DNA of 64,000 nucleotides from Brevundimonas huaxiensis (GTDB lineage: Bacteria; Pseudomonadota; Alphaproteobacteria; Caulobacterales; Caulobacteraceae). The notes below the pieces were generated by a model. The model had not been told where the DNA came from. It worked only from the letters and a program-made list of their open reading frames with translations, and made no database searches. The position numbers were made by a program, and so were the translations under genes. This document shows positions 44,290 through 52,431 of this stretch, piece by piece. The stretch is from assembly GCF_014218725.1 (NCBI RefSeq), contig NZ_JABBJE010000009.1:1-64000 (forward strand), written 5' to 3'. How positions within the stretch are numbered: the first letter of the stretch is position 1; every line of letters starts with the position of its first letter.

Positions 44290-45078
44290 TCAGTGGCCCA
44301 GGTGGACGGGGTCGTGGCGTTCCTCCAGCCCCTTGCCCACCACATCGCCGAAGCCCCATTCGGCGACGTCGGCGACATAGTCGCGCGGGCTGAACAGCCG
44401 GCCGCGACAGACCTTCACGCGCGGCGCCGGCAGATCGATCTGGGCCGTCAGTCGCTGAACCAGCTCTTCCATCAGCCAGCGCGGAATCCGGTCGCGCTCG
44501 GTCGGATAGGCGAAGCGGAAGTTCAGCAGGTGCGCCGCCAGCACCTCCCAATAGAGGTCCATCTGGTCCAGCAGGCTCTTCCAGTCGATGGCGTCGGACT
44601 GTTTCAGGATGACGTGGTTCACATCGGCGCCGTCGTAACGATAGCGGTCCTGAATGAAGACCTTGGACAGGATCAGGGCCGTGGGCGGGGTGATCTGGAC
44701 CTGATGGCCATAGACGGTGATCCGGTCCTCGCTGAACCAGCTGTCGGACACGGCGATGGTGCCGTTGGACATGGCGAAGATGACGTCGAAAAAGTGTTTC
44801 TCGTCCTTCCAGACCTTGGCGATCCAGCGCTCGTCCTCGACGTCGGTGCGATAGCCGTGCTTCTGGAAGAAAGCCAGGATGCGGGGGTAGTCGCCGGGCT
44901 TGCAGAAGACGTCCAGATCCTTGGTCGGACGACGGATGCCGGTGTAGGCCGTGACCGCATAGGTGCCCGACAGCAGGAAGGGAATGCCGCTCTCCTTCAG
45001 CAGGCGCAGGCTCTCTTCATAGAAGGCCAGGGCGTCCGCCGGCGGCTCGAAGGTCGGTTCGGCGATCACGTCTGACAT
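44290..45078 (-). CDS. Nucleotidyltransferase-fold protein
   Basis: 262 residues. The N-terminal part has the polymerase-beta-type nucleotidyltransferase pattern: FLLSGTYAVTAYTGIRRPTK with the DLD pair (KDLDVF) and a third Asp in FFDVIF, so the three metal carboxylates are present. The glycine pair is reduced to SG. The C-terminal half is mostly helical. Such proteins transfer NMP groups to proteins, tRNAs or small molecules and also occur as toxins. It is first in a leftward pair with a metallophosphoesterase. Substrate is unknown; no antitoxin-like gene is adjacent. Confidence 0.85.
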   Translation of the reverse strand: MSDVIAEPTFEPPADALAFYEESLRLLKESGIPFLLSGTYAVTAYTGIRRPTKDLDVFCKPGDYPRILAFFQKHGYRTDVEDERWIAKVWKDEKHFFDVIFAMSNGTIAVSDSWFSEDRITVYGHQVQITPPTALILSKVFIQDRYRYDGADVNHVILKQSDAIDWKSLLDQMDLYWEVLAAHLLNFRFAYPTERDRIPRWLMEELVQRLTAQIDLPAPRVKVCRGRLFSPRDYVADVAEWGFGDVVGKGLEERHDPVHLGH

Positions 45079-45195
45079 CGGCTGGGGCCCTTTGCTGGCA
45101 AGGGCGAGTAAACGGCGACGCTGAACGGCGGTTCCGCAATCCTACCTAGGTCGGCCGCTACGGGATCCTTAACCCCTGCGTGTCACCGTTACGTC

Positions 45196-47334
45196 ATGGG
45201 ACTGAAGTGGGTGAACGCAGAAGGCGGGCGCTGGCGGTTTTTCCGTCACGAGGCCGGCCGCGCGGCTGGGCCGTCGCCCTACGCCTATGTGGCCTTGTTC
45301 GCCCTGTGTCTGTCGGTCGCCCAATGGAGCATGCATGCGTTCGGCGCCACGGTTCTGTGGCCGGCCAATGCGGTGCTTCTGGCCGCCGTCCTTCAGCTTC
45401 ATCGTCGCCAGGCCATCGGCGTCATGCTCGCCTGCGCCGCGATCAACCTGGCCAGCAACATCTTGCGCGGCGATCCCGGCGTGATGATGTTCACCAATGT
45501 CGCCCTGAACCTGACGCAGGTCTGCATCGCGGCCGTGCTGGCGCGCCGTTTCTGCGGGGCCGCGCTGGACATGCGTCGGCCCTGGCGTCTGTTCCGCTTC
45601 GCCGTCTTCGCCGCTGTGCCGGCCGTCTTGATCAGCACCCTGCTGGCGGGCGCGGTCGCGGTGCTGATGAGCTGGAAGGTGCCGGGCACGCTGGCGTTCC
45701 GGATGCATCACCTGTTCGACATGGAACTGCTGGCGATGATGATCGTCACGCCGTCTCTGCTGCTGCTGGCGCGCAATCACCGTTTCCGCGACGACGCCCA
45801 GGCCACGAAGACCGAGGCGGTCGCCCTGCTGGTGCTGGTCGGCGGCGTCACGCTGTGGGTTTTCACCCAGACATCGGCGCCGGTGATGTTCGCGGTGCTT
45901 CCGCCGCTGATCCTTCTGGCCTTCCGGCTGGGTCCGCCGACCACCGCCTGCGCGGTGGTGCTGGTCGCGGCCATCGGCGGCGTCGCCACGCTGGGCGGGC
46001 ATGGGCCGGTCGTGCTGACCCGCCTGCCGCCCGACCCGGTTCTGGCCGCCTTGCCTGAGGTGATGCGCCAGATGAATGTGTTTCATCTGTTCCTGCTGTG
46101 CGTCGTCGGGTCGGTCCTGCCCATCACCACCCTGTCGAGCGAGCGTCGGCGTCTGACGGCGCGGCTGAGGGCGCGCACGGCGGCGGCGCTGGACGCCTTG
46201 GCCCGGGCCAGGCGCGCCGACGAGGCGAAGTCGCGCTTCCTGGCCTTGATGAGCCATGAGATGCGCACGCCCCTGACCGGGGTCACCGGCTATGCCGACC
46301 TGCTGTCGCGCTCGACCAGCCTGGACGCGGAGGGTCATCGCCAGGTCAATGCGGTGCGCCAATGTGGCGAATCCATGCTGCGTCTGGTGGAGGACTTGCT
46401 GGAGATTTCGCGCGGCGGCGACGAGGTCGTGCTGAAGCCCGCCGATCTGCGCGCCCTGATCCAGGACGCCGTGGCGCCGGCGCGCGAGTGGGCCGAAATC
46501 CGCGGCCTGACCTTCGACCTGCACATCGCGCCGGACGCCGAGGGCTGGGTGCTGACCGACATGCGGCGTCTGCGCCAGATCCTGCATCACCTGACGCTGA
46601 ACGCCTCGAAATTCACCTCTCACGGGGGCGTGGGCGTCACGGTCGATCGGACCGATGATCGACTGCGGATCGCCGTGTCGGACACGGGCTGCGGCATGGA
46701 CGCCGAGACTCTGGCGGGCGTGTTCCGCCTTTTCGAACAGGCGGACGCCTCCACGAGCCGCGCCCACGAAGGGGCAGGCGTCGGCCTGGCCCTGGCCAAA
46801 TGCCACGCCGAGCGGCTGAACGGCGCCATCGCCGTCGAAAGCGTGCAATGGCAGGGCTCGACCTTCACCCTGGAGATCGAGGCGCCGGTCGTGGTTCCGG
46901 TGGACACGGAGAGTGGCGCGCCGCTGGACAGCCGTCGCATGAAGGTTCTGATCGTCGACGACCACCCCGCCAATCGCGATCTGCTGCGCATCATGCTGCA
47001 GGCCGCCGACTGCGACACCGCCGAGGCGTGCGATGGGCGCGAGGCGGTGAACGCCGCCTCGGCCGAGGCTTTCGACCTGATCCTGATGGATGTGCGCATG
47101 CCGGTGATGGATGGTCTGGCCGCCACCCGCGCGATCCGCGCCCTGGCCGATCCCGCCAGCCAGACGCCGATCCTGGCCGTCACCGCCGAGGCCATGCCCG
47201 AGGACGCCGCCCGGTGCCTGTCCGCCGGCATGGACGGCCATTTGGCCAAGCCGGTGACCCAGGCCAAGCTCTATGCCGCCATCGACGAGACGCTGAGCGC
47301 GGCCGCAACTCGCCTGGACGCCCAAGCCGCCTGA
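45196..47334 (+). CDS. MASE1-type membrane hybrid sensor histidine kinase
   Basis: 712 residues. The N-terminal about 300 residues form eight or so transmembrane segments of the MASE1 sensor type (YVALFALCLSVAQW, TVLWPANAVLLAAVLQLHRR). HisKA has FLALMSHEMRTPLTG (His about 354), HATPase_c has LNASKFTSHGGVGV and VSDTGCGMDAETLAGVFRLF with GVGLALAKCHA. A C-terminal receiver has LIVDDHPANRD, phospho-Asp in ILMDVRMPVMDG and HLAKPVTQAKL. It is monocistronic, with no partner response regulator beside it. The signal is unknown; MASE1 proteins are often linked to c-di-GMP or aromatic signals. Confidence 0.93.
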   Translation: MGLKWVNAEGGRWRFFRHEAGRAAGPSPYAYVALFALCLSVAQWSMHAFGATVLWPANAVLLAAVLQLHRRQAIGVMLACAAINLASNILRGDPGVMMFTNVALNLTQVCIAAVLARRFCGAALDMRRPWRLFRFAVFAAVPAVLISTLLAGAVAVLMSWKVPGTLAFRMHHLFDMELLAMMIVTPSLLLLARNHRFRDDAQATKTEAVALLVLVGGVTLWVFTQTSAPVMFAVLPPLILLAFRLGPPTTACAVVLVAAIGGVATLGGHGPVVLTRLPPDPVLAALPEVMRQMNVFHLFLLCVVGSVLPITTLSSERRRLTARLRARTAAALDALARARRADEAKSRFLALMSHEMRTPLTGVTGYADLLSRSTSLDAEGHRQVNAVRQCGESMLRLVEDLLEISRGGDEVVLKPADLRALIQDAVAPAREWAEIRGLTFDLHIAPDAEGWVLTDMRRLRQILHHLTLNASKFTSHGGVGVTVDRTDDRLRIAVSDTGCGMDAETLAGVFRLFEQADASTSRAHEGAGVGLALAKCHAERLNGAIAVESVQWQGSTFTLEIEAPVVVPVDTESGAPLDSRRMKVLIVDDHPANRDLLRIMLQAADCDTAEACDGREAVNAASAEAFDLILMDVRMPVMDGLAATRAIRALADPASQTPILAVTAEAMPEDAARCLSAGMDGHLAKPVTQAKLYAAIDETLSAAATRLDAQAA

Positions 47335-47383
47335 GCGACCGGGCGCGTCTTCATCCCCAGGCCCGTCCCCAAGAATGTGCGGC

Positions 47384-47425
47384 ACGGACACAACATCTAG
47401 CGGTCGCGATAAATTGTGATCGCAA
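47384..47425 (+). promoter_or_regulatory. Possible operators upstream of nrdB
   Basis: A sequence ACACAACATCTAGCGG (about 47378-47393) weakly resembles a NrdR box. Just downstream is an imperfect inverted repeat TCGCGAT-N8-ATCGCAA (47404-47425). Both lie 80-130 bases before nrdB. Neither match is strong; the assignment is a guess. Confidence 0.3.
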
Positions 47426-47507
47426 AATAGACCTAATTCGACTTGGCGCCGGGGTCGTCGCATCGCATGGTGAATGCGTCTTCAGAATCGCCCTCAGGTC
47501 TAGTTCG

Positions 47508-48557
47508 ATGAACGCCATCACTCCGATCATCCTCCCCGAGCGCGCCGGTCTTCTGACCCCGTCGGCCGCCTACAAGCCGTTCCGCTATCCGTGGGCGTTC
47601 GACATGTGGAAGAAGCAGCAGCAGGTCCACTGGATGCCCGAGGAGGTGCCGCTGGGCGAGGACGTCAAGGACTGGGCCTCGACCCTGAACGACGGCGAAC
47701 GCAACCTGCTGACCCAGATCTTCCGCTTCTTCACCCAGGCGGACATCGAGGTTCAGGACAACTACATGGAACGCTACGGTCGGGTCTTCAAACCGACCGA
47801 GGTGAAGATGATGCTGGCCGCCTTCGGCAATATGGAGACGATCCATATCGCGGCTTACGCCCTGCTGCTCGAGACCATCGGCATGCCCGAGAGTGAGTTC
47901 GGCGCCTTCATGGAATATGAGGCCATGCGGGACAAGCACGACTACATGGGCCAGTTCGGGGTCGATTCCGACGCCGACATCTGCCGGACCCTGGCCATGT
48001 TCGGCGGCTTCTCGGAAGGCGTTCAGCTGTTCGCGTCCTTCGCCATGCTGATGAACTTCCCACGCCAGAACAAGATGAAGGGCATGGGCCAGATCGTGTC
48101 CTGGTCGGTGCGCGACGAGAGCCTGCACTGCGAAGGCATCATCAAGCTGTATCACGCCTTCAACAAGGAGACGGGCGCCGTCACCAAGTCGGTCGCGGAC
48201 GACATCGTCGACTGCTGCAAGACGGTGGTGAACATGGAGGACAAGTTCATCGACCTGGCCTTCGAGATGGGCTCGGTGAACGGCATGACGCCCGAGGACA
48301 TCAAGCAATACATCCGCTTCATCGCCGACTGGCGCCTGCGTCAGCTGAAACTGCCGGAAGTCTATGGGGTGACGGAAAACCCGCTGCCCTGGCTGCAGTC
48401 GCTGCTCAGCGGCGTCGAACACGCCAACTTCTTCGAGGCCCGCGCCACCGAATATTCCAAGGCGGCGACGCAAGGGAACTGGCACGGCGCCGACGGTGTC
48501 TGGAGCGAGTTCGACCGCATGATGGCGCGCCGCGACATGAGCATGGTCGCGGGCTGA
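47508..48557 (+). CDS. nrdB: Class I ribonucleotide reductase, beta (R2) subunit
   Basis: 349-residue small subunit that generates the radical for deoxyribonucleotide synthesis. Metal ligands can be placed: Asp79 (FTQADIEV), Glu110 and His113 (METIHIAAY), Glu170 (SEGVQLFASF), Glu204 and His207 (RDESLHCEG). The radical Tyr is Tyr117. All are intact, so it should be an active class Ia-type R2. Start ATG 47508. Its partner nrdA begins at 63038, about 14.5 kb away, on the same strand. Confidence 0.97.
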   Translation: MNAITPIILPERAGLLTPSAAYKPFRYPWAFDMWKKQQQVHWMPEEVPLGEDVKDWASTLNDGERNLLTQIFRFFTQADIEVQDNYMERYGRVFKPTEVKMMLAAFGNMETIHIAAYALLLETIGMPESEFGAFMEYEAMRDKHDYMGQFGVDSDADICRTLAMFGGFSEGVQLFASFAMLMNFPRQNKMKGMGQIVSWSVRDESLHCEGIIKLYHAFNKETGAVTKSVADDIVDCCKTVVNMEDKFIDLAFEMGSVNGMTPEDIKQYIRFIADWRLRQLKLPEVYGVTENPLPWLQSLLSGVEHANFFEARATEYSKAATQGNWHGADGVWSEFDRMMARRDMSMVAG

Positions 48558-48605
48558 CCCTAGTCGCGCGAGCGGCGTTCGATCGCCGTCGCGAAGCTGG
48601 CCAGA

Positions 48606-49112
48606 TTATTGCGCCGGTTCGACCCACGCCGGCCGGGCGGTGCAGGCGGGGCGGAAGCCCGTGCGGCACAGTCGCACCTGTTCCTGCCAGGCGGCGTAGT
48701 CGCGATCATATTTTTCTTGGGCCAAACGGGCGGTTTCGGCGGCGGCGCGCGCCTGTTCCTCGGCCTGGCTGACCTCGATCTGATGACGGGCCAGGGCGGC
48801 GTCGTAGTCCAGCCGGTTGGCGGCGTCGGTCTTGTCGGCCAGGGCGTTCTGGGCGGCGATCTCGTCATTGAGGGCGCGGGTGGTGCGCAGTTCCTCTTCG
48901 GTCTGCTGCGCGTCGCTGGCGCGGTGATAGGCCTCGCCCCGTGCCTTCAGCAGAGCGTCGCGGCTGGCGGGATCGGCCGGGTCGGGTAGGGCGCGCTGAT
49001 CGCGATACGGGTCGGCGGTCGCCGGCGCCGGCCCCGTCGTCGTCTGGGCGGCGACGGGCGCGGTCAGGGCGGCGGCCAGCAGGGCGGCGGCGACGGCGGT
49101 GCGAACGATCAT
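48606..49112 (-). CDS. Secreted coiled-coil-like protein of unknown function
   Basis: 168 residues from ATG 49112. Sec signal ends near PVAAQ (about residue 22). The mature part is a long helix rich in Ala/Glu/Gln/Arg (about 60-145, e.g. HQIEVSQAEEQARAAAETAR) and a short C-terminus with two Cys (RLCRTGFRPACTARPAW), perhaps a disulfide. No recognised family. It converges on nrdB with 48 bases between. Located in the periplasm by prediction; role unknown. Confidence 0.7.
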   Translation of the reverse strand: MIVRTAVAAALLAAALTAPVAAQTTTGPAPATADPYRDQRALPDPADPASRDALLKARGEAYHRASDAQQTEEELRTTRALNDEIAAQNALADKTDAANRLDYDAALARHQIEVSQAEEQARAAAETARLAQEKYDRDYAAWQEQVRLCRTGFRPACTARPAWVEPAQ

Positions 49113-49246
49113 GACTGTCTCTCCCGAGGCCGCAGCTTGGCCATTGTGATCCTGCTGCACAACGCCGCAGCGATGAAAAGGTGGCGAAAGGCTCGGCTTC
49201 GCGTCATGGTCGATCTCTCCCGACCGCAGCCCATCCGAGAAGATCA

Positions 49247-49510
49247 ATGATCCTGAGCACCGCGTCCGGCGACTTCCCCATTCCTGCGGATGTCGCGCGC
49301 CAGTTGCCGAACGTGCCGGCCCTGCCCGACACGACCGCCGCGGACGCTCGGCTTCAGATCGAGGACTTCCGCCATTGGCTGGACGCCTCGCCCGAGCACG
49401 CCATCGACTACGAGCGGCTGCGGCGCTGGCATCTGGTTCAGGAAGAACTCGCGGCCCAGGCCAAGGCGGAGAACCGGCCCTTCGTCGTGTCCGACGACGG
49501 CCTGGAATAG
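49247..49510 (+). CDS. Small hypothetical protein
   Basis: 87 residues from ATG 49247 with a CGAGAAG-like site. The sequence has a short polar N-terminus, RQLPNVPALPDTTAADARLQ, then helices with many Glu/Arg/Leu (IDYERLRRWHLVQEELAAQA). No signal peptide, membrane segment or recognised family. It lies convergent with the downstream kinase gene. It could be a regulatory or scaffolding peptide, but the evidence for expression is only the reading frame and codon use. Confidence 0.55.
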   Translation: MILSTASGDFPIPADVARQLPNVPALPDTTAADARLQIEDFRHWLDASPEHAIDYERLRRWHLVQEELAAQAKAENRPFVVSDDGLE

Positions 49511-49516
49511 GGCGGT

Positions 49517-50989
49517 TCAGCCCGGCAGGCGCAGCTCGAACACGGCGCCCTTGCCGTCGGTCTCGACCAGCCGCAGGTCGCCGCCGTGAAGGGCGGCCAG
49601 CTCGCGCGAGATGGTCAGGCCCAGGCCCGAACCGTCCGAGCTCTTTGAACTGACGAAGGGTTCGAACAGGCGGTCGGCCAGACGCGGCGGAATGCCGGGG
49701 CCGTCGTCGGCGATGCGCACGACGCAGAAGCCGTCCTGACCAAAGGCGCTGACGGTGATGGCCCCCTTGCCGCGGCGCTCGGGCGGACGCGTCGGATCGG
49801 CCTCGATGGCCTGGCGGGCGTTGCGCATCAGATTGACCAGGATGCGATACAGCTGATCCGGGTCGGCCTCGACGGCGAACCGGGGCGGCAGCTGTTTGAC
49901 CAGGCGCACGCCGTCGGGATCCAGCCCGGCGTCCTCGGCCGCCAGGGTCAGGGCCTTGGTCAGGACGACGCGGGTCTTTTGCGGCGCGGGTTCCTCGCTC
50001 TTGCCGTATTCCAGCACATTGCGCGACAGGCCGGCGGCGCGGCTGAGCGCGCGCTCCAGCCGGGGCAGGGCCTTGGCCACCTGAGGATCGGCGGAGGTCG
50101 CCAGCCGCTCGGACGCCATCTGGGCCGAGGTTAGCATGTTTCGCAGGTCGTGGTTGATCTTGGCCACCGCCTCGCCCAGCGCGACCAGACGGGCGCGAGA
50201 GCGCAGGGAATGGCGCACCTCCTCCTGCATGCGGCTGAGTTCGCGCTCGACGCGGCCGATCTCGTCGTGACGGTCGGACGGCGCCTCGGCCTCGCTTTCG
50301 GGATCGGCGGCGAACCGCTCCATCGAACGGGTGACGCGACGCAGCGGCCGCAGCACCAGCAGGGCCAGACCGCCATACAGCAGGGCGCCCGCCGTCACCG
50401 ACACCAGCAGCGACACCAAAAGGCTGTTCAGCAGGAAGGCGCGCAGTTCCAGCTTCAGCGGCTGGGCGGGGGTGACGATCTCGATGAAGTCGCCCGAGCG
50501 ATAGCGCGGCTTGGCCTGAACCCGCAGCGAACGGTCCGGATGCCCGAACAGGGTGCGCCACGGGTCGGTCAGGCGCGACCAGCTGTCCTGACGCCTCAGG
50601 TCGATCAGTTCGGGCGCGCGTGGCAGGTTGGGGGCCTGAAGCAGCAGGCGGCGAACGCCTTGCTCCGTCAGGGCGACCGCCTGAACCCCGCCGATCCGCA
50701 TCAGCTCGGCGGCCGTGTCGTCCTCGACCGCGCTATAGGGCAGGGCTTCGACCCCGACCGAGGCCAGTTCGGCGGCCTGGAGCCGGTCGCGCAGCCAGCG
50801 CTCATGGAAGGCCGCGAGATTCGGCCCCAGGATCAGGGCCTCGACCGCCAGGGTGAAGGCGACGGTCAGCAGCAGCAGCCGCGCCGACAGACCGTCGGGC
50901 GCGCGCGGGGTCAGGCGCTCGCGCCAGAGGTTCGCCTGGTCCGGCGTCAGGTTCAGCCGCGCTGCGATCCGGTCGAACAGGGCGCTCAT
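49517..50989 (-). CDS. Membrane sensor histidine kinase with HAMP domain
   Basis: 490 residues. Two transmembrane segments (about 37-57 and 205-225) enclose a periplasmic sensor region of about 150 residues without a recognised fold. A HAMP linker (RPLRRVTRSMERFAADPES) leads to HisKA with the phospho-His in AVAKINHDLRNMLTSAQM and HATPase_c with LVNLMRNARQAIEADP, IADDGPGIPPRLADRLFEPF and GLGLTISRELAA. The KINHDLRN form is typical of the HisKA_3-like alphaproteobacterial group. Its ATG overlaps the stop of the TVP38-type gene, so the two are coupled. No response regulator is adjacent. Confidence 0.93.
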   Translation of the reverse strand: MSALFDRIAARLNLTPDQANLWRERLTPRAPDGLSARLLLLTVAFTLAVEALILGPNLAAFHERWLRDRLQAAELASVGVEALPYSAVEDDTAAELMRIGGVQAVALTEQGVRRLLLQAPNLPRAPELIDLRRQDSWSRLTDPWRTLFGHPDRSLRVQAKPRYRSGDFIEIVTPAQPLKLELRAFLLNSLLVSLLVSVTAGALLYGGLALLVLRPLRRVTRSMERFAADPESEAEAPSDRHDEIGRVERELSRMQEEVRHSLRSRARLVALGEAVAKINHDLRNMLTSAQMASERLATSADPQVAKALPRLERALSRAAGLSRNVLEYGKSEEPAPQKTRVVLTKALTLAAEDAGLDPDGVRLVKQLPPRFAVEADPDQLYRILVNLMRNARQAIEADPTRPPERRGKGAITVSAFGQDGFCVVRIADDGPGIPPRLADRLFEPFVSSKSSDGSGLGLTISRELAALHGGDLRLVETDGKGAVFELRLPG

Positions 50990-51744
50990 GCCGCCGTCGC
51001 TCCGATCCGTCGGGCGCGGATCATCTGGAACAGCTTGATGCCGATCGGCAGCAGCAGGGACAGGAAGACAACGCCCATCAACGGCCAGAAGAACTGTTGC
51101 AGCAGCATCGGCAGGTCCGGCCGCACGCCGGCGCGCAGCAGGTCGCCCAGCTGCGACCCGATCCAGGTGTAGATGAAGGTGGACGGCAACAGGCCGATGA
51201 AGGTGGCGATGATGTAGGGCCTCAGCGGCACCGCCATCATCCCTGCCGTCGCGTTGACCAGGACGAAGGGCACGCTGGGGATCACGCGAAGGGTGAACAG
51301 GGTGGTGAAGGCGTTGCGGTCGATGCCCTTGGCCAGCCGATCCATGAAGCCGGCGTCGGCCTCGAACTTGGCGCGCAGCCACGAACCGATCGATGTGCGA
51401 TAGACATAATAGATGACGACCGAACCGATGGTGGCCCCCGTCGACTGGGCCAGGGCGCCGACATAGGGGCCGAACATCATCCCGCCCAGCAGGGTCAGGA
51501 AGACGGGTCCTGGAATGGTCGAGGCGGTCGCCAGGGCATAGACGGCGATGAAGGCGACCAGCGCGATCCACCAGTTCTGTTGCGCATAGGCTTGCAGGTT
51601 CAGCCCATGCTCGCGGATCAGATCCATCGAAAGATAGCGGTTCCAGCCTAGGGCGAAGAAGGCGATCACCAGCCCGGCGATGGCCGCCAACGGCGCCAGC
51701 CGCAGGACCCATTCCTTCGCCGTTCGTTTCGCCATCCGTTTCAT
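50986..51744 (-). CDS. TVP38/TMEM64 (VTT/DedA-like) membrane protein
   Basis: 252-residue integral membrane protein with five or six hydrophobic segments. VTT-domain signatures are YALATASTIPGPVFLTLLGG, FGPYVGALAQSTGATIGSVV and the RVIPSVPFVLVNATAG re-entrant loop. Members are lipid scramblases or transporters in envelope maintenance. It is first in a leftward operon with the HAMP sensor kinase; the ATGA overlap implies a functional link such as stress sensing of the membrane. Divergent from rpmH. Confidence 0.92.
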   Translation of the reverse strand: MKRMAKRTAKEWVLRLAPLAAIAGLVIAFFALGWNRYLSMDLIREHGLNLQAYAQQNWWIALVAFIAVYALATASTIPGPVFLTLLGGMMFGPYVGALAQSTGATIGSVVIYYVYRTSIGSWLRAKFEADAGFMDRLAKGIDRNAFTTLFTLRVIPSVPFVLVNATAGMMAVPLRPYIIATFIGLLPSTFIYTWIGSQLGDLLRAGVRPDLPMLLQQFFWPLMGVVFLSLLLPIGIKLFQMIRARRIGATAA

Positions 51745-51861
51745 CGTCCCGAAATGCCGTCCGAGCGTTGACTCACGCGGACATGCGACTTATACGCCCG
51801 CCCTTCCTGCGGCGGACGCCTCTTGCCCCGTCGCCCAACCTTTTAACGTCAGGAGCCGACC

Positions 51862-51996
51862 GTGAAGCGGACCTATCAGCCGTCGCGACTCGTGCGCAAG
51901 CGCCGTCACGGCTTCCGCAGCCGGATGGCCACCAAGAACGGCCAGAAGATTGTTGCGCGCCGTCGCGCCAAGGGCCGCAAGCGCCTGACGGCGTAA
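51862..51996 (+). CDS. rpmH: 50S ribosomal protein L34 (GTG start)
   Basis: 44-residue L34, reading [20 protein letters not shown] then a second basic stretch ending RKRLTA. The start is GTG at 51862 with AGGAG seven bases upstream. Only 30 bases separate it from rnpA, matching the conserved rpmH-rnpA-yidC order. Normal length and full motif conservation. Confidence 0.97.
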   Translation: MKRTYQPSRLVRKRRHGFRSRMATKNGQKIVARRRAKGRKRLTA

Positions 51997-52026
51997 GCGG
52001 CTTACGCGTCCGGATTTTTTGGACGC

Positions 52027-52431
52027 ATGAGCGACCCTTTACAGATCAAGCGTCTGTTGCGGCGGCCCCAGTTCCTGGCGGCCGCCAAAGGCGTTTCCGA
52101 GGCGCGCGGCGCGGTGGTGATCCAGCGGCTGGAGCGTGGCGACGGTTCGCCGCATATCGGCCTGGGCTTCACCGCCACCAAGAAGATCGGCGGGGCGGTT
52201 CAGCGCAACCGCGCCAAACGCCGTCTGCGCGAGGCCGCACGGGCCATGCTGGCCCAGCATGGCGTGCCCGGAAGCGACTATGTCTTCATCGCCCGCATGG
52301 GCACGACCGAGCGTGCGTGGGACCGTCTGCTTGACGACGTGAAATCGACGCTTACAAGGCTGGCGACACCCAAGGCCGATCGGCCTTCGCACGCCCGCGC
52401 CCCCTCCGGCCAGGACCGCCAGAATCCATGA
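52027..52431 (+). CDS. rnpA: Ribonuclease P protein component
   Basis: 134-residue basic protein cofactor of RNase P that helps M1-type RNA cleave pre-tRNA leaders. Recognisable: LLRRPQFLAAAKGVSEARGA, GLGFTATKKIGGAVQRNRAK with RRLREAAR, and DYVFIARMGTTERAWDRL. The stop overlaps the yidC ATG (ATGA). A polar C-terminal extension is present beyond the usual domain end. Confidence 0.96.
   Translation: MSDPLQIKRLLRRPQFLAAAKGVSEARGAVVIQRLERGDGSPHIGLGFTATKKIGGAVQRNRAKRRLREAARAMLAQHGVPGSDYVFIARMGTTERAWDRLLDDVKSTLTRLATPKADRPSHARAPSGQDRQNP

Noticed and set aside
45169..47463. 764-codon open frame on the minus strand
   Set aside because: Antisense to the MASE1 histidine kinase, whose domains are all clear on the plus strand; the product is a Gln/Arg/His-rich nonsense-type sequence.
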